Source: Dysgonomonas sp. UBA5412
Lineage (GTDB): Bacteria; Bacteroidota; Bacteroidia; Bacteroidales; Dysgonomonadaceae
Assembly (NCBI GenBank): GCA_002409595.1
Contig: DHNQ01000016.1
Coordinates: 58,246 to 122,245, forward strand
Direction: 5' to 3'
DNA: 64,000 nt
The notes under the pieces were generated by a model. The model searched no databases. It was not told where the DNA came from and saw only the letters and a program-made list of their open reading frames with translations. Of this stretch, positions 36,257 through 44,983 are shown one piece after another. How positions within the stretch are numbered: position 1 is the first letter of the stretch; each line of letters begins with the position of its first letter. A program made the translations under genes and the position numbers.

Positions 36257-36637
36257 TTATTTTGTAGCTTTTTTCTTGTTAGCAACAGTTTTCTTTCTAC
36301 CCTTACGAGTACGAGCATTATTCTTCGTGCTTTGACCTCTCAACGGTAATCCGATACGATGACGGATACCTCTATAACAACCTATATCCATCAATCGCTT
36401 GATGTTAAGTTGTACTTCTGAACGCAAGTCTCCTTCTACTTTAAACTGAGCAGCGATGATTTCACGCACTTTACCTGCCTGATCATCGTTCCAGTCTTTC
36501 ACTTTGATATCTCTATCAATTCCTGCTTCTACAAGAATTTTATTAGCAGAACTACGTCCGATACCATAAATGTATGTCAAGGCGATTTCGCCTCTCTTAT
36601 TTTGTGGTAAATCGACCCCAACTATTCTTATTGCCAT
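36257..36637 (-). CDS. rpsM: 30S ribosomal protein S13
   Basis: Head protein of the small subunit that touches the P-site tRNA and L5. 126 residues; IVGVDLPQNKRGEIALTYIYG at the start, a helix-two-turn-helix, and a basic tail (RTRKGRKKTVANKKKATK). Preceded by rpmJ with a 33-base spacer, the usual infA-rpmJ-rpsM order. Confidence 0.97.
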   Translation of the reverse strand: MAIRIVGVDLPQNKRGEIALTYIYGIGRSSANKILVEAGIDRDIKVKDWNDDQAGKVREIIAAQFKVEGDLRSEVQLNIKRLMDIGCYRGIRHRIGLPLRGQSTKNNARTRKGRKKTVANKKKATK

Positions 36638-36670
36638 ATATTTTTTAGATTAATTTGCAAAATTAATAAA

Positions 36671-36787
36671 TTATCCTTGACGTTGCTTGAACTTAGGATT
36701 TTTTTTGTTAATTACATATAAGCGACCTTTTCTTCTAACAATTTTGCAATCAGCGGTACGCTTCTTTAATGATGCTCTTACTTTCAT
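36671..36787 (-). CDS. rpmJ: 50S ribosomal protein L36 (zinc-free type)
   Basis: A 38-residue protein, MKVRASLKKRTADCKIV at the start and NPKFKQRQG at the end, read from ATG 36787 to TAA 36671. It binds 23S rRNA late in assembly. Only one of the four zinc ligands of the Cys3His form remains: Cys14; positions 11 and 27 are Thr/Asn-type residues and His32 is replaced, so it should fold without zinc. Sits between infA (12 bases) and rpsM (33 bases). Confidence 0.96.
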   Translation of the reverse strand: MKVRASLKKRTADCKIVRRKGRLYVINKKNPKFKQRQG

Positions 36788-36799
36788 ATATTTGTTTTT

Positions 36800-37018
36800 T
36801 TATTTGTATCTGAATGAGATCCGTCCTTTTGTCAAATCATAAGGTGACATTTCTACTCTCACCTTATCTCCGGGAAGTATTTTAATGTAATGCATACGCA
36901 TTTTCCCTGAGATATGAGCTGTAATTTCATGTCCGTTTTCAAGTTCGACACGAAACATAGCGTTTGATAATGCTTCGACAATTACTCCGTCTTGTTCTAT
37001 TGCTGCTTGTTTAGCCAT
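36800..37018 (-). CDS. infA: Translation initiation factor IF-1
   Basis: Single OB-fold factor that occupies the A site of the 30S subunit during initiation. 72 residues; conserved EGVIVEALSNAMFRVELENGH-like N-terminal half and HISGKMRMHYIKILPGDKVRVEMSPYDLTKGRI. Seventeen bases after map and 12 before rpmJ. Confidence 0.97.
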   Translation of the reverse strand: MAKQAAIEQDGVIVEALSNAMFRVELENGHEITAHISGKMRMHYIKILPGDKVRVEMSPYDLTKGRISFRYK

Positions 37019-37035
37019 ATTAATTTTAAAAGATT

Positions 37036-37836
37036 TTAAATACCATCATTTCCTAAAACAGCTTCTACAAATTCGAATGTAGATAGTATGTCGGCTTTTC
37101 CTTGACGAATGGCAACTGTATGTTCGAAATGAGCAGAAGGTTTACGATCGCGGGTTCTTACTGTCCAACCATCGCTTTCAAAAACAACATTCTTGCTACC
37201 CATATTCACCATTGGTTCTATAGCAATACACATTCCCTTCTTTAACAAAGGGCCTGTTCCACGCTTACCATAGTTTGGCACTTCAGGTGCTTCGTGCATC
37301 TTACGTCCAATACCATGTCCAACCAATTCGCGAACGATTGAGTAACCTCGCTTCTCACAATACGTTTGAACAGCGTCACCTATATCACCGATACGGTTAC
37401 CTTCCACAGCCTTCTCTATTCCTTTATAAAGAGATTCTTTTGTTGTACGCAATAAAGTTTTTACATCTTCTGCAACTTCTCCTACACAAAATGTATAGGC
37501 TGAATCACCACAAAATCCGTTTTTTTCAGTACCGCAGTCAACAGAAATAATATCTCCATCTTTTAGAACATAGTCGGTAGGAAAACCGTGCACTACTTGT
37601 TCATTTACAGATGCACAAATTGCTCCCGGAAAGTCTACAGCTCCCGGAGCTCCCTTATATCCTAGGAAAGAAGGAATGGCTCCGTGATCCATAATAAATT
37701 CTTTTGCAATTTTATCTAGTTGAGCCGGAGTTACTCCCGGTTTTATATGTTTTGCAACCTCACCTAGCGTCATCCCGACTAATCGGTTTGCTTCACGCAT
37801 CAATTCGATTTCTTCGTCTGTTTTCAGAAATATCAT
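37036..37836 (-). CDS. map: Methionine aminopeptidase, type I
   Basis: Removes the initiator methionine from new proteins. 266 residues with the pita-bread fold ligands visible: Asp in SVDCGTE and DSAYTF, His in GHGIGRKMHE, Glu in IAIEPM and FEHTVAI. It has no N-terminal zinc-finger extension. Located between secY and infA; adk, which accompanies map in many Firmicutes clusters, is absent. Confidence 0.97.
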   Translation of the reverse strand: MIFLKTDEEIELMREANRLVGMTLGEVAKHIKPGVTPAQLDKIAKEFIMDHGAIPSFLGYKGAPGAVDFPGAICASVNEQVVHGFPTDYVLKDGDIISVDCGTEKNGFCGDSAYTFCVGEVAEDVKTLLRTTKESLYKGIEKAVEGNRIGDIGDAVQTYCEKRGYSIVRELVGHGIGRKMHEAPEVPNYGKRGTGPLLKKGMCIAIEPMVNMGSKNVVFESDGWTVRTRDRKPSAHFEHTVAIRQGKADILSTFEFVEAVLGNDGI

Positions 37837-37847
37837 CTATAGCCTCC

Positions 37848-39164
37848 TTAATATGCTGCAATTGAACCTGAACGTCCTTTAATTCTACCTGATTTCAATA
37901 AACCATCATAGTGTCTCATCAACAAATGACTCTCGATCTGTTGTAATGTATCCAAAACAACTCCGACAAGGATCAACAATGATGTTCCTCCAAAGAATTG
38001 AGAGAACTCACGGCTTACACCAAAGTAACTTGCAAAAGCTGGTAAGATAGCAACTAAAGCCAAGAACAATGAACCCGGAAATGTTATACGGGACATAACT
38101 TGGTCAATGTAATCTGCCGTCTTTTTGCCTGGCTTGATACCGGGTATAAATCCATTATTACGTTTCAATTCATCAGCCATTTGAACAGGATTGATAGTTA
38201 CGGCTGTATAAAACCAAGTAAATGCAATAATTAATATTGCAAAAACCAAATTATATGCAACGCTTGTATGATCCATAAATGAAGCCATAAATCCACCCTT
38301 GTCATCAGAAAAACCGGCAAGTGTGATTGGAACAAACATTATTGCTTGAGCAAAAATGATAGGCATTACATTAGCAGCATTTACTTTTAACGGTATATAC
38401 TGACGCGCACCGCCATATTGTTTATTTCCAACAACACGTTTTGCATATTGAACCGGTATTCTACGTGTACCTTGAACTAATAGAATTGCTCCACAAATAA
38501 TAAGTAGCAACAATACTATTTCGGCAAGAAACATAACCAATCCTCCGGCTTGGCTACTTAACCGAGAGGTAAACTCTCCGATAAGTGCATGTGGAAGGCG
38601 GGCTATAATACCAACAAGAATGATAAATGATACTCCATTACCAATTCCTTTGTCTGTAATACGTTCTCCTAACCATAGGACAAACATACTACCTCCGGCT
38701 AATATTATAGTGGAAGGTAATAAAAAGTCCCAAGTAGTTGGAGCTGCACTTCCAAGAGCTCCTACAAGATATGCAGGTCCTTGGAACAGTAAGATAGCAA
38801 CAGTCAGATAACGGGTATATTGATTCATCTTGGTACGTCCGCTCTCTCCTTCGCGTTGCAATTTTTGAAAGTATGGGACTGCCATACCTAATAATTGCAT
38901 AACAATCGAAGCCGAGATATAGGGCATAATACCTAATGCAAATATTGAAGCATTGGCAAATGCACCTCCGGAAAACATATCCAGAATACCTAGAATACCA
39001 CCTGAAGTTTTAGCTCTAAGAGCTTCAAGCATAGCAGGATCAACACCTGGAAGAACGATAAATGACCCGAAGCGATAGATCACTACGAAAAAGAAAGTGA
39101 TGAGGAGTCTTTTTCTAAGATCCTCAATCTTCCATATATTTTCTAGTGTTTTTACTAATCCCAT
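37848..39164 (-). CDS. secY: Protein translocase subunit SecY
   Basis: Pore of the Sec channel in the inner membrane. 438 residues with ten transmembrane helices; landmarks include the N-terminal amphipathic segment IWKIEDLRKRLLITFFF, the plug region after VLPGVDP, GIMPYISASIVMQLL and the cytoplasmic ribosome-contacting loop (IPVQYAKRVVGNKQYGG). Starts 1 base after rplO, implying coupled translation, and 11 bases before map. Confidence 0.98.
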   Translation of the reverse strand: MGLVKTLENIWKIEDLRKRLLITFFFVVIYRFGSFIVLPGVDPAMLEALRAKTSGGILGILDMFSGGAFANASIFALGIMPYISASIVMQLLGMAVPYFQKLQREGESGRTKMNQYTRYLTVAILLFQGPAYLVGALGSAAPTTWDFLLPSTIILAGGSMFVLWLGERITDKGIGNGVSFIILVGIIARLPHALIGEFTSRLSSQAGGLVMFLAEIVLLLLIICGAILLVQGTRRIPVQYAKRVVGNKQYGGARQYIPLKVNAANVMPIIFAQAIMFVPITLAGFSDDKGGFMASFMDHTSVAYNLVFAILIIAFTWFYTAVTINPVQMADELKRNNGFIPGIKPGKKTADYIDQVMSRITFPGSLFLALVAILPAFASYFGVSREFSQFFGGTSLLILVGVVLDTLQQIESHLLMRHYDGLLKSGRIKGRSGSIAAY

Positions 39165-39165
39165 C

Positions 39166-39615
39166 TTACTTCAGTTTTGTTACAGTTCCACCTAATGCCT
39201 GAATTGCAGCTTCTGCTGATTTAGAAAACGCATGTGCTTCTACATCTATTTTTGATGTAAGAGCTCCGTTTCCAAGAATTTTAACTAACTGATTTGCTGA
39301 CAAGAAGCCTGCTTCAACCAAAGTCTGTACATCAATTTTAGCAAGATTCTTAGTTTCTGCCAAACGTTGTAGTACGTCCAAGTTAATAGCCTTGAACTCA
39401 ACACGGTTAATATTCTTGAATCCGAATTTAGGAAGACGGCGCTGAATAGGCATCTGACCTCCTTCAAAACCGATCTTCTTTGAGTAACCCGATCTAGACT
39501 TAGCTCCTTTATGACCTCTAGTGGAAGTACCACCTAAACCTGAACCTGAACCTCGTCCGATTCTTTTTCTAGTTTTAGTAGATCCCCCTGCAGGTTTCAA
39601 ATTTGATAAACTCAT
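39166..39615 (-). CDS. rplO: 50S ribosomal protein L15
   Basis: Large-subunit assembly protein that links several 23S rRNA domains. 149 residues; basic glycine-rich N-terminal extension (GRGSGSGLGGTSTRGHKGAKSR) that reaches into rRNA and globular half ending in AFSKSAEAAIQALGG. Directly adjoins secY. Confidence 0.97.
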   Translation of the reverse strand: MSLSNLKPAGGSTKTRKRIGRGSGSGLGGTSTRGHKGAKSRSGYSKKIGFEGGQMPIQRRLPKFGFKNINRVEFKAINLDVLQRLAETKNLAKIDVQTLVEAGFLSANQLVKILGNGALTSKIDVEAHAFSKSAEAAIQALGGTVTKLK

Positions 39616-39645
39616 ATTTTTTATATTTTTTATCTTATAAACTAA

Positions 39646-39822
39646 TTATTCTACAACAGAAACCAAATGGCTTACTTTGTTGATCATACCTCTTATAGCA
39701 GCTGTATCTTCGTGTTCTACAACACGGTTCAACTTTCTAAGACCTAGAGCATCTAAAGTTCTCTTTTGATCTATCGGGCAGTTGATTCTGCTTCTTACTT
39801 GTTTAACTTTAATTTTTGCCAT
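39646..39822 (-). CDS. rpmD: 50S ribosomal protein L30
   Basis: A 58-residue protein read from ATG 39822 to TAA 39646: MAKIKVKQVRSRINCP at the start, then QKRTLDALGLRKLNRVV. The sequence and the position between rpsE (18 bases) and rplO (30 bases) identify the ferredoxin-like L30 that binds 23S rRNA domain II. Confidence 0.95.
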   Translation of the reverse strand: MAKIKVKQVRSRINCPIDQKRTLDALGLRKLNRVVEHEDTAAIRGMINKVSHLVSVVE

Positions 39823-39840
39823 AATAAATTTCTTTGCAAA

Positions 39841-40359
39841 TTAACCTTTAAACACTTTTTCCATAGAAATACCTCTGTTCTGAGCTACTGTATATGGATC
39901 TCTTAGTTCAGCCAAAGCTTCAATAGTAGCCTTCACAAGGTTGTGAGGGTTAGATGAACCTTTTGATTTAGCCAAAACGTCTGTGATACCAACGCTCTCA
40001 AGTACGGCACGCATCGCACCCCCTGCTTTAACCCCTGTACCGGGAGCAGCAGGACGAAGCATAACTTCTGAACCTGAGAAACGAGCGATTTGCTCATGTG
40101 GAACTGTACCTTTAAGTACAGGAACTTTAATAAGGTTTTTCTTAGCAGCTTCAACTCCTTTAGCAATGGCTGTTGTTACTTCACCAGCTTTACCTAGACC
40201 CCAGCCTACTATACCGTCTTCATTTCCTACAACTACGATAGCAGCAAAGCTGAATGTACGTCCACCTTTTGTTACTTTAGTAACACGGTTGATCGCAACT
40301 AGTCTGTCTTTCAATTCGATATCGTTGGTCGATTTTACTCTATTGTTAACTCCTGCCAT
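39841..40359 (-). CDS. rpsE: 30S ribosomal protein S5
   Basis: Small-subunit protein at the mRNA entrance involved in helicase action and decoding fidelity. 172 residues: double-stranded-RNA-like N-terminal domain with VVGNEDGIVGWGLGKAGEV and C-terminal domain with MLRPAAPGTGVKAGGAMRAVLE. Five bases after rplR. Confidence 0.97.
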   Translation of the reverse strand: MAGVNNRVKSTNDIELKDRLVAINRVTKVTKGGRTFSFAAIVVVGNEDGIVGWGLGKAGEVTTAIAKGVEAAKKNLIKVPVLKGTVPHEQIARFSGSEVMLRPAAPGTGVKAGGAMRAVLESVGITDVLAKSKGSSNPHNLVKATIEALAELRDPYTVAQNRGISMEKVFKG

Positions 40360-40364
40360 GTTTA

Positions 40365-40709
40365 TTAAAATTTAAGTCCACCTTTACGGGCAGCATCTGC
40401 CAATTCTTTAATTCTACCGTGGTATAAATATCCGTTACGGTCAAACACCACAGTTGTAATACCAGCTTCTTGAGCACTTTTAGCAATTAATTCACCAACT
40501 TTTGCAGCTATTTCTTTTTTAGGAGCTTTGTCTGTTATTTTAAGAGACGAAGCTGCAGCCAAAGTTTTACCTGTCAAATCGTCGATAACTTGCGCATAAA
40601 TTTGCTTATTGCTTCTGAACACTGTCAGACGTGGACGCTCAGTAGTTCCGGAGATCTTACCGCGTACACGCAATTTTATCTTATTTCTTTTATCTGTCTT
40701 TGTTATCAT
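40365..40709 (-). CDS. rplR: 50S ribosomal protein L18
   Basis: Binds 5S rRNA together with L5 and mediates its docking on the large subunit. 114 residues; basic N-terminus, RPRLTVFRSNKQIYAQVIDD and the C-terminal VVFDRNGYLYHGRIKELADAAR. Confidence 0.97.
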   Translation of the reverse strand: MITKTDKRNKIKLRVRGKISGTTERPRLTVFRSNKQIYAQVIDDLTGKTLAAASSLKITDKAPKKEIAAKVGELIAKSAQEAGITTVVFDRNGYLYHGRIKELADAARKGGLKF

Positions 40710-40728
40710 GATTACTACAGTTTATGAA

Positions 40729-41283
40729 TTATTTACCTGCGGTCTTACCTGACTTGCGACGAATAACTTCTCCCACAAAACGAATACCTTTACCTTTATA
40801 AGGTTCTGGTTTACGGAATGAGCGAATTTTTGCACAAATCTGACCGATCAGTTGTTTATCACAAGAGTCTAAAAGGATTAGAGGGTTCTTGTTTCTCTCC
40901 GATTTTGTTTCAAGCTTAACCTCTGCAGGCAACATCAAATAGATATTGTGAGTGTAACCTAAAGAAAGCTCAAGGAGCTGACCATTATTTGAGGCACGAT
41001 AACCTACCCCTACTAATTCTAATTCTTTGTGATATCCTTCAGAAACACCAACAATCATGTTGTTAATCAACGATCTGTACAAACCATGTAGAGAGCGATG
41101 ATCTTTTTCATCAGATGGACGTGCTACAGACAATATTCCATCTTCGACAGAAACTTTGATATCTGGGTTAACTTCTTGCGATAGTTCTCCTTTTGGTCCT
41201 TTTACTGTAACTAAGTTATCGCTACCGACTGTAATTGTTACTCCGGCAGGGATGTTTATGGGTAATTTTCCTATTCTTGACAT
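40729..41283 (-). CDS. rplF: 50S ribosomal protein L6
   Basis: Large-subunit protein at the base of the L7/L12 stalk, near the factor-binding site. 184 residues formed by two repeated domains; SRIGKLPINIPAGVTI begins the first and PEPYKGKGIRFVGEVIRRKSGK closes the second. Confidence 0.97.
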   Translation of the reverse strand: MSRIGKLPINIPAGVTITVGSDNLVTVKGPKGELSQEVNPDIKVSVEDGILSVARPSDEKDHRSLHGLYRSLINNMIVGVSEGYHKELELVGVGYRASNNGQLLELSLGYTHNIYLMLPAEVKLETKSERNKNPLILLDSCDKQLIGQICAKIRSFRKPEPYKGKGIRFVGEVIRRKSGKTAGK

Positions 41284-41304
41284 AACTTGTTATCCTCCTC
41301 TTTA

Positions 41305-41700
41305 TTAATAAACATAACACATTACTTCGCCACCGACTTTCAGTTCGCGAGCTTCCTTGTCTGTCATTACTCCTTTTGAGGTAGAAACCACAGCTATACC
41401 AAGTCCGTTAAGAACGCGAGGCATATCTTTATACCCTACATATTTACGAAGACCTGGAGTAGATATACGGATCAATTTCTTGATCGCGTTCACTTTATTT
41501 ACAGGATCGTATTTCAAGGCAATCTTAATTGAACCTTGAGGTCCTTCTTCTACAAACTTATAGTTAAGAATGTAGCCTTTTTCTAAGAGAATTTTTGTAA
41601 TCTCTTTTTTCAGATTTGACGCTGGAATTTCAACAACTCGGTGATTTGCCATGATGGCATTTCTCACTCGCGTCAAATAGTCTGCTATTGGATCTGTCAT
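41305..41700 (-). CDS. rpsH: 30S ribosomal protein S8
   Basis: Primary binder of 16S rRNA helix 21; in Escherichia coli it represses the spc operon. 131 residues, TDPIADYLTRVRNAIMANHR at the start and VVSTSKGVMTDKEARELKVGGE at the end. A 67-base gap lies upstream of it, between rpsN and rpsH; I see no clear fold there. Confidence 0.97.
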   Translation of the reverse strand: MTDPIADYLTRVRNAIMANHRVVEIPASNLKKEITKILLEKGYILNYKFVEEGPQGSIKIALKYDPVNKVNAIKKLIRISTPGLRKYVGYKDMPRVLNGLGIAVVSTSKGVMTDKEARELKVGGEVMCYVY

Positions 41701-41767
41701 GATTAAATTGATTTAAATTAATCTCGAATATCGAGACAATATTTAATTCTATACTAAAAAAAATTTG

Positions 41768-42037
41768 TTACCAACTTGCTTTTTTAACTCCCGGTATCAA
41801 TCCCTTTGAAGCCATTTCCCTAAATTGGATACGGGAAATTCCGAATTGGCGAATATAGCCTTTCGGACGACCTGTCAGACTACAACGATTGTGTAGACGT
41901 ACAGGTGAAGCATTCTTAGGTAGAGCTTGTAGCGCTTCATAATCACCATCGGCTTTAAGTTGCGCTCTTTTTGCTGCATATTTAGCAACCAGCTTAGCTC
42001 TTTTTACCTCACGAGCTTTCATTGATTCTTTTGCCAT
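41768..42037 (-). CDS. rpsN: 30S ribosomal protein S14 (zinc-free long type)
   Basis: Small-subunit head protein of 89 residues. The long form (KESMKAREVKRAKLVAKY) with NRCSLTGRPKGYIRQFGISRIQFRE lacks the CxxC-CxxC zinc ribbon of the short type, keeping a single Cys. Only one base separates it from the rplE stop. Confidence 0.97.
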   Translation of the reverse strand: MAKESMKAREVKRAKLVAKYAAKRAQLKADGDYEALQALPKNASPVRLHNRCSLTGRPKGYIRQFGISRIQFREMASKGLIPGVKKASW

Positions 42038-42038
42038 C

Positions 42039-42602
42039 TTATATCGATTCTTTTTTTGCGTTCTTAAATGGTAATCCGAACTCTCTCAGTAGGGCATAAC
42101 CTTCTTCGTCTGTTTTCGCAGAAGTTACAAAGGTAATATTCATTCCTAATATACGATTAATATTATCGATATTAATTTCAGGAAAGATAATTTGCTCTTC
42201 GATACCTAAGGTATAGTTACCTCTTCCGTCAAGTTTGCTTTCAATTCCTTTAAAGTCACGGATACGAGGCAATGCGACACGTACAAGTCTTTCTAAGAAC
42301 TCATACATTTTATCGTGACGCAATGTAACCATCACACCGATAGGCATTTTCTTACGCAACTTAAAGTTTGAAATATCTTTCTTCGAGAATGTTGCTACTG
42401 CTTTTTGACCTGTAATAGTAGTAATCTCATTGATTGCTGTTTCGATAATTTTTTTATCGGCAACTGCTATACCCAGACCTTGATTGATTACAATTTTCTT
42501 TAATACAGGAACCTGCATTGTGGATTTATAACCGAACTCTTTCATCAAAGAAGATACAATACGGTCTTTATAGTCTGTTCTAAGAGTTGTTGTATTGCTC
42601 AT
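42039..42602 (-). CDS. rplE: 50S ribosomal protein L5
   Basis: Binds 5S rRNA and forms bridge B1b with S13 and the P-site tRNA. 187 residues; VLKKIVINQGLGIAVADKK, KLRKKMPIGVMVTLR and FPEINIDNINRILGMNITFVTSAKTDEEG-type C-terminal segment. Its ATG shares one base with the rplX stop. Confidence 0.97.
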   Translation of the reverse strand: MSNTTTLRTDYKDRIVSSLMKEFGYKSTMQVPVLKKIVINQGLGIAVADKKIIETAINEITTITGQKAVATFSKKDISNFKLRKKMPIGVMVTLRHDKMYEFLERLVRVALPRIRDFKGIESKLDGRGNYTLGIEEQIIFPEINIDNINRILGMNITFVTSAKTDEEGYALLREFGLPFKNAKKESI

Positions 42603-42919
42603 TATTTAATTTCCTCCCCTGACTTTTTAGAAATACGTACTAGCTTACCATCCACTTCTTTGCGTCCTATACGTGTTGGTTTTCCTGTTTTTGGATCTAC
42701 AACGTTAAGGTTTGAAATATGGATAGATGCCTCTTTCTTTTCAATTCCTCCTTGAGGACTGTTAGCATTAGGCTTAGTAGCTTTGGATACCATGTTAAGG
42801 CCTTCTACAATAGCGCGCTGTTTGTCAACGATAACTTTCAACACACGTCCTGTTTTACCTTTATCGACACCAGTATTCACATAAACTATATCGCCTTTTT
42901 TGATATGTAATTTACTCAT
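42602..42919 (-). CDS. rplX: 50S ribosomal protein L24
   Basis: Assembly initiator of the large subunit, binding the 5' domain of 23S rRNA. 105 residues with the KOW motif KGDIVYVNTGVDKGKTGRV near the N-terminus. Overlaps rplE by one base (TAATG type coupling). Confidence 0.97.
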   Translation of the reverse strand: MSKLHIKKGDIVYVNTGVDKGKTGRVLKVIVDKQRAIVEGLNMVSKATKPNANSPQGGIEKKEASIHISNLNVVDPKTGKPTRIGRKEVDGKLVRISKKSGEEIK

Positions 42920-42939
42920 TGCTTTTTTAGTTTAATGGA

Positions 42940-43305
42940 TTAAAGTACCTCTGGTGCCAATGAAACGATTTTCATGTTAGTTGCACGAAGTTCACGAGCA
43001 ACCGGTCCGAAAATACGGCTTCCTCTGATATCACCTGCTGCATTCAACAATACACAAGCATTGTCATCGAAACGTATATAAGAACCATCTTGACGACGGA
43101 TTTCTTTTTTTGTACGTACAATTATTGCCTTTGTAACAGCACCTTTTTTAATATCACTCGAAGGGATCACATTCTTGATAGCAACCACAATCACATCCCC
43201 TACAGACGCATAACGTCTTCTTGTACCGCCTAATACGCGAATACATAAGCATTCTCTAGCTCCACTGTTATCAGTAACTACTAGTCTTGATTCTTGTTGT
43301 ATCAT
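42940..43305 (-). CDS. rplN: 50S ribosomal protein L14
   Basis: Large-subunit protein at the subunit interface (bridge B8). 121 residues; MIQQESRLVVTDNSGARE and the ILGGTRRRYASVGDVIVVAIK-like core are diagnostic. Two bases separate it from rpsQ. Confidence 0.97.
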   Translation of the reverse strand: MIQQESRLVVTDNSGARECLCIRVLGGTRRRYASVGDVIVVAIKNVIPSSDIKKGAVTKAIIVRTKKEIRRQDGSYIRFDDNACVLLNAAGDIRGSRIFGPVARELRATNMKIVSLAPEVL

Positions 43306-43307
43306 AA

Positions 43308-43565
43308 TTATTTAGCCCTTTCGATTATTTCGATTAATCTCCATCTCTTAGTTTTACTCAACGGACGAGTTTCCATGATACGTACTGTATCACCGATATT
43401 ACACTCGTTCTTTTCGTCATGAGCATGATATTTCTTCGTTTTGTTAACGAATTTTCCATAAATAGGGTGTTTTTCTTTCCATTTTACAGCTACAGTAATG
43501 GTTTTATCCATCTTATTGCTGAAAACGACCCCGATTCTTTCTTTTCTTAAATTTCTCGTTTCCAT
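43308..43565 (-). CDS. rpsQ: 30S ribosomal protein S17
   Basis: OB-fold primary binder of the 5' domain of 16S rRNA. 85 residues; RKERIGVVFSNKMDKTITV and HDEKNECNIGDTVRIMETRP followed by LSKTKRWRLIEI are the family signature. Confidence 0.97.
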   Translation of the reverse strand: METRNLRKERIGVVFSNKMDKTITVAVKWKEKHPIYGKFVNKTKKYHAHDEKNECNIGDTVRIMETRPLSKTKRWRLIEIIERAK

Positions 43566-43571
43566 CAGCTC

Positions 43572-43769
43572 TTATTTATTTTTTAGTTCTCTGTGGCGGA
43601 TCTCTGTTAAGAAACGTGCGATATCACGACGTTTTTCTTTAATCTTAGTCGGAGCGTCCAACGGAGATACACTGTGGTTTAACACCAATTGGTTTAATGC
43701 TATTCTTTCAGCATCTAATCTTTCTTTCAATTCTTTGTCCGAAAGTTCTCTTACTTCTGCAATTTTCAT
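43572..43769 (-). CDS. rpmC: 50S ribosomal protein L29
   Basis: Small helical hairpin near the tunnel exit and the signal recognition particle/trigger factor site. 65 residues: VRELSDKELKERLDAERIAL then IKEKRRDIARFLTEIRHRE. Between rplP and rpsQ with spacers of 5 and 6 bases. Confidence 0.96.
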   Translation of the reverse strand: MKIAEVRELSDKELKERLDAERIALNQLVLNHSVSPLDAPTKIKEKRRDIARFLTEIRHRELKNK

Positions 43770-43774
43770 ACTTC

Positions 43775-44206
43775 TTAAGCGTTTTGAGTTAAGTCATAAT
43801 CTCTGCGAACTACAAACTTAGTAGTCACAGGAAGCTTTTGTGCTGCAAGGCGCAATGCTTCTTTTGCCACATCGTAAGACACACCTTCAATTTCGAATAG
43901 TATTCTACCTGGTGTTACTGGTGCAACGAACCCTTCAGGAGAACCCTTACCTTTACCCATACGTACTTCGGCAGGTTTCTTAGTGATAGGTTTGTCTGGG
44001 AAAATTCTAACCCAAACTTGTCCTTGACGTTGCATGTAACGAGTTACTGCAATACGAGCCGCTTCGATTTGGCGCCCTGTAATCCATTTGTTTTCCAGAG
44101 TTTTGATACCAAATGAACCGAAAGCTAGTTCATGCCCTCTTTGAGCATTTCCTTTCATACGACCTTTTTGCTGTCTTCTGAATTTTGTTTTCTTCGGTTG
44201 TAACAT
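43775..44206 (-). CDS. rplP: 50S ribosomal protein L16
   Basis: Organises the A-site tRNA region of the large subunit. 143 residues; MLQPKKTKFRRQQKGRMKG, RIFPDKPITKKPAEVRMGKGKG and GRILFEIEGVSYDVAKEALR are all conserved. Confidence 0.97.
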   Translation of the reverse strand: MLQPKKTKFRRQQKGRMKGNAQRGHELAFGSFGIKTLENKWITGRQIEAARIAVTRYMQRQGQVWVRIFPDKPITKKPAEVRMGKGKGSPEGFVAPVTPGRILFEIEGVSYDVAKEALRLAAQKLPVTTKFVVRRDYDLTQNA

Positions 44207-44226
44207 TTTACTTCAAACGTTTTTAA

Positions 44227-44976
44227 TTACTTTCTCTTATTTCTCTTGAAACCCTTACCTTGTTCACCTCTATCATTGCGACGATCTCCACCTCTATTGT
44301 TAGAGTGACCACCATCTTTAGATGTTACAAACGAAGGAGCCAGGTCTTTCTTACCGTAAACTTCTCCACGGCAAATCCACACTTTAATTCCTATCAAACC
44401 AACTTTTGTCAAAGCTTCTGCGTGTGCATAATCAATATCAGCACGGAATGTATGTAATGGAGTACGTCCTTCTTTATACATTTCGGAACGAGCCATTTCA
44501 GCTCCATTCAAACGTCCTGATATTTGAATCTTAACACCTTCTGCTCCCATTCTCATAGTTGAAGCTATAGCCATTTTGATAGCACGACGGTAAGCGATTT
44601 TACCTTCTACCTGACGGGCTACGTTATTAGCTACTATAACTGCATCTAATTCTGGTTTTTTAATTTCAAAAATATTGATCTGAATATCTTTATCTGTAAT
44701 CTTCTTTAACTCTTCTTTCAGTTTGTCTACTTCTTGTCCACCTTTACCGATGATAATTCCCGGACGAGCTGTACAAACTGTAATAGTTACAAGTTTTAGT
44801 GTACGTTCTATAACGATACGTGATACGCTAGCTTTAGCCAGACGGGCATTCAGATATTTACGGATTTTGCTGTCTTCTAACAGAGTATTTCCATAACTTT
44901 TGCCTCCATACCAATTAGAATCCCATCCTCTGATGATTCCTAAACGATTTGCTATCGGATTTACTTTTTGTCCCAT
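44227..44976 (-). CDS. rpsC: 30S ribosomal protein S3
   Basis: Forms the mRNA entry site together with S4 and S5. 249 residues: KH domain (about 40-110, RPGIIIGKGGQEVDKLKEEL) and C-terminal domain (AKIAYRRAIKMAI-type segment, WICRGEVYGKKDL). The last 35 residues are an Arg/Asn/Gly-rich tail (GGHSNNRGGDRRNDRGEQG), longer than in Escherichia coli (233). Confidence 0.97.
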   Translation of the reverse strand: MGQKVNPIANRLGIIRGWDSNWYGGKSYGNTLLEDSKIRKYLNARLAKASVSRIVIERTLKLVTITVCTARPGIIIGKGGQEVDKLKEELKKITDKDIQINIFEIKKPELDAVIVANNVARQVEGKIAYRRAIKMAIASTMRMGAEGVKIQISGRLNGAEMARSEMYKEGRTPLHTFRADIDYAHAEALTKVGLIGIKVWICRGEVYGKKDLAPSFVTSKDGGHSNNRGGDRRNDRGEQGKGFKRNKRK

Positions 44977-44983
44977 CTGCTAA

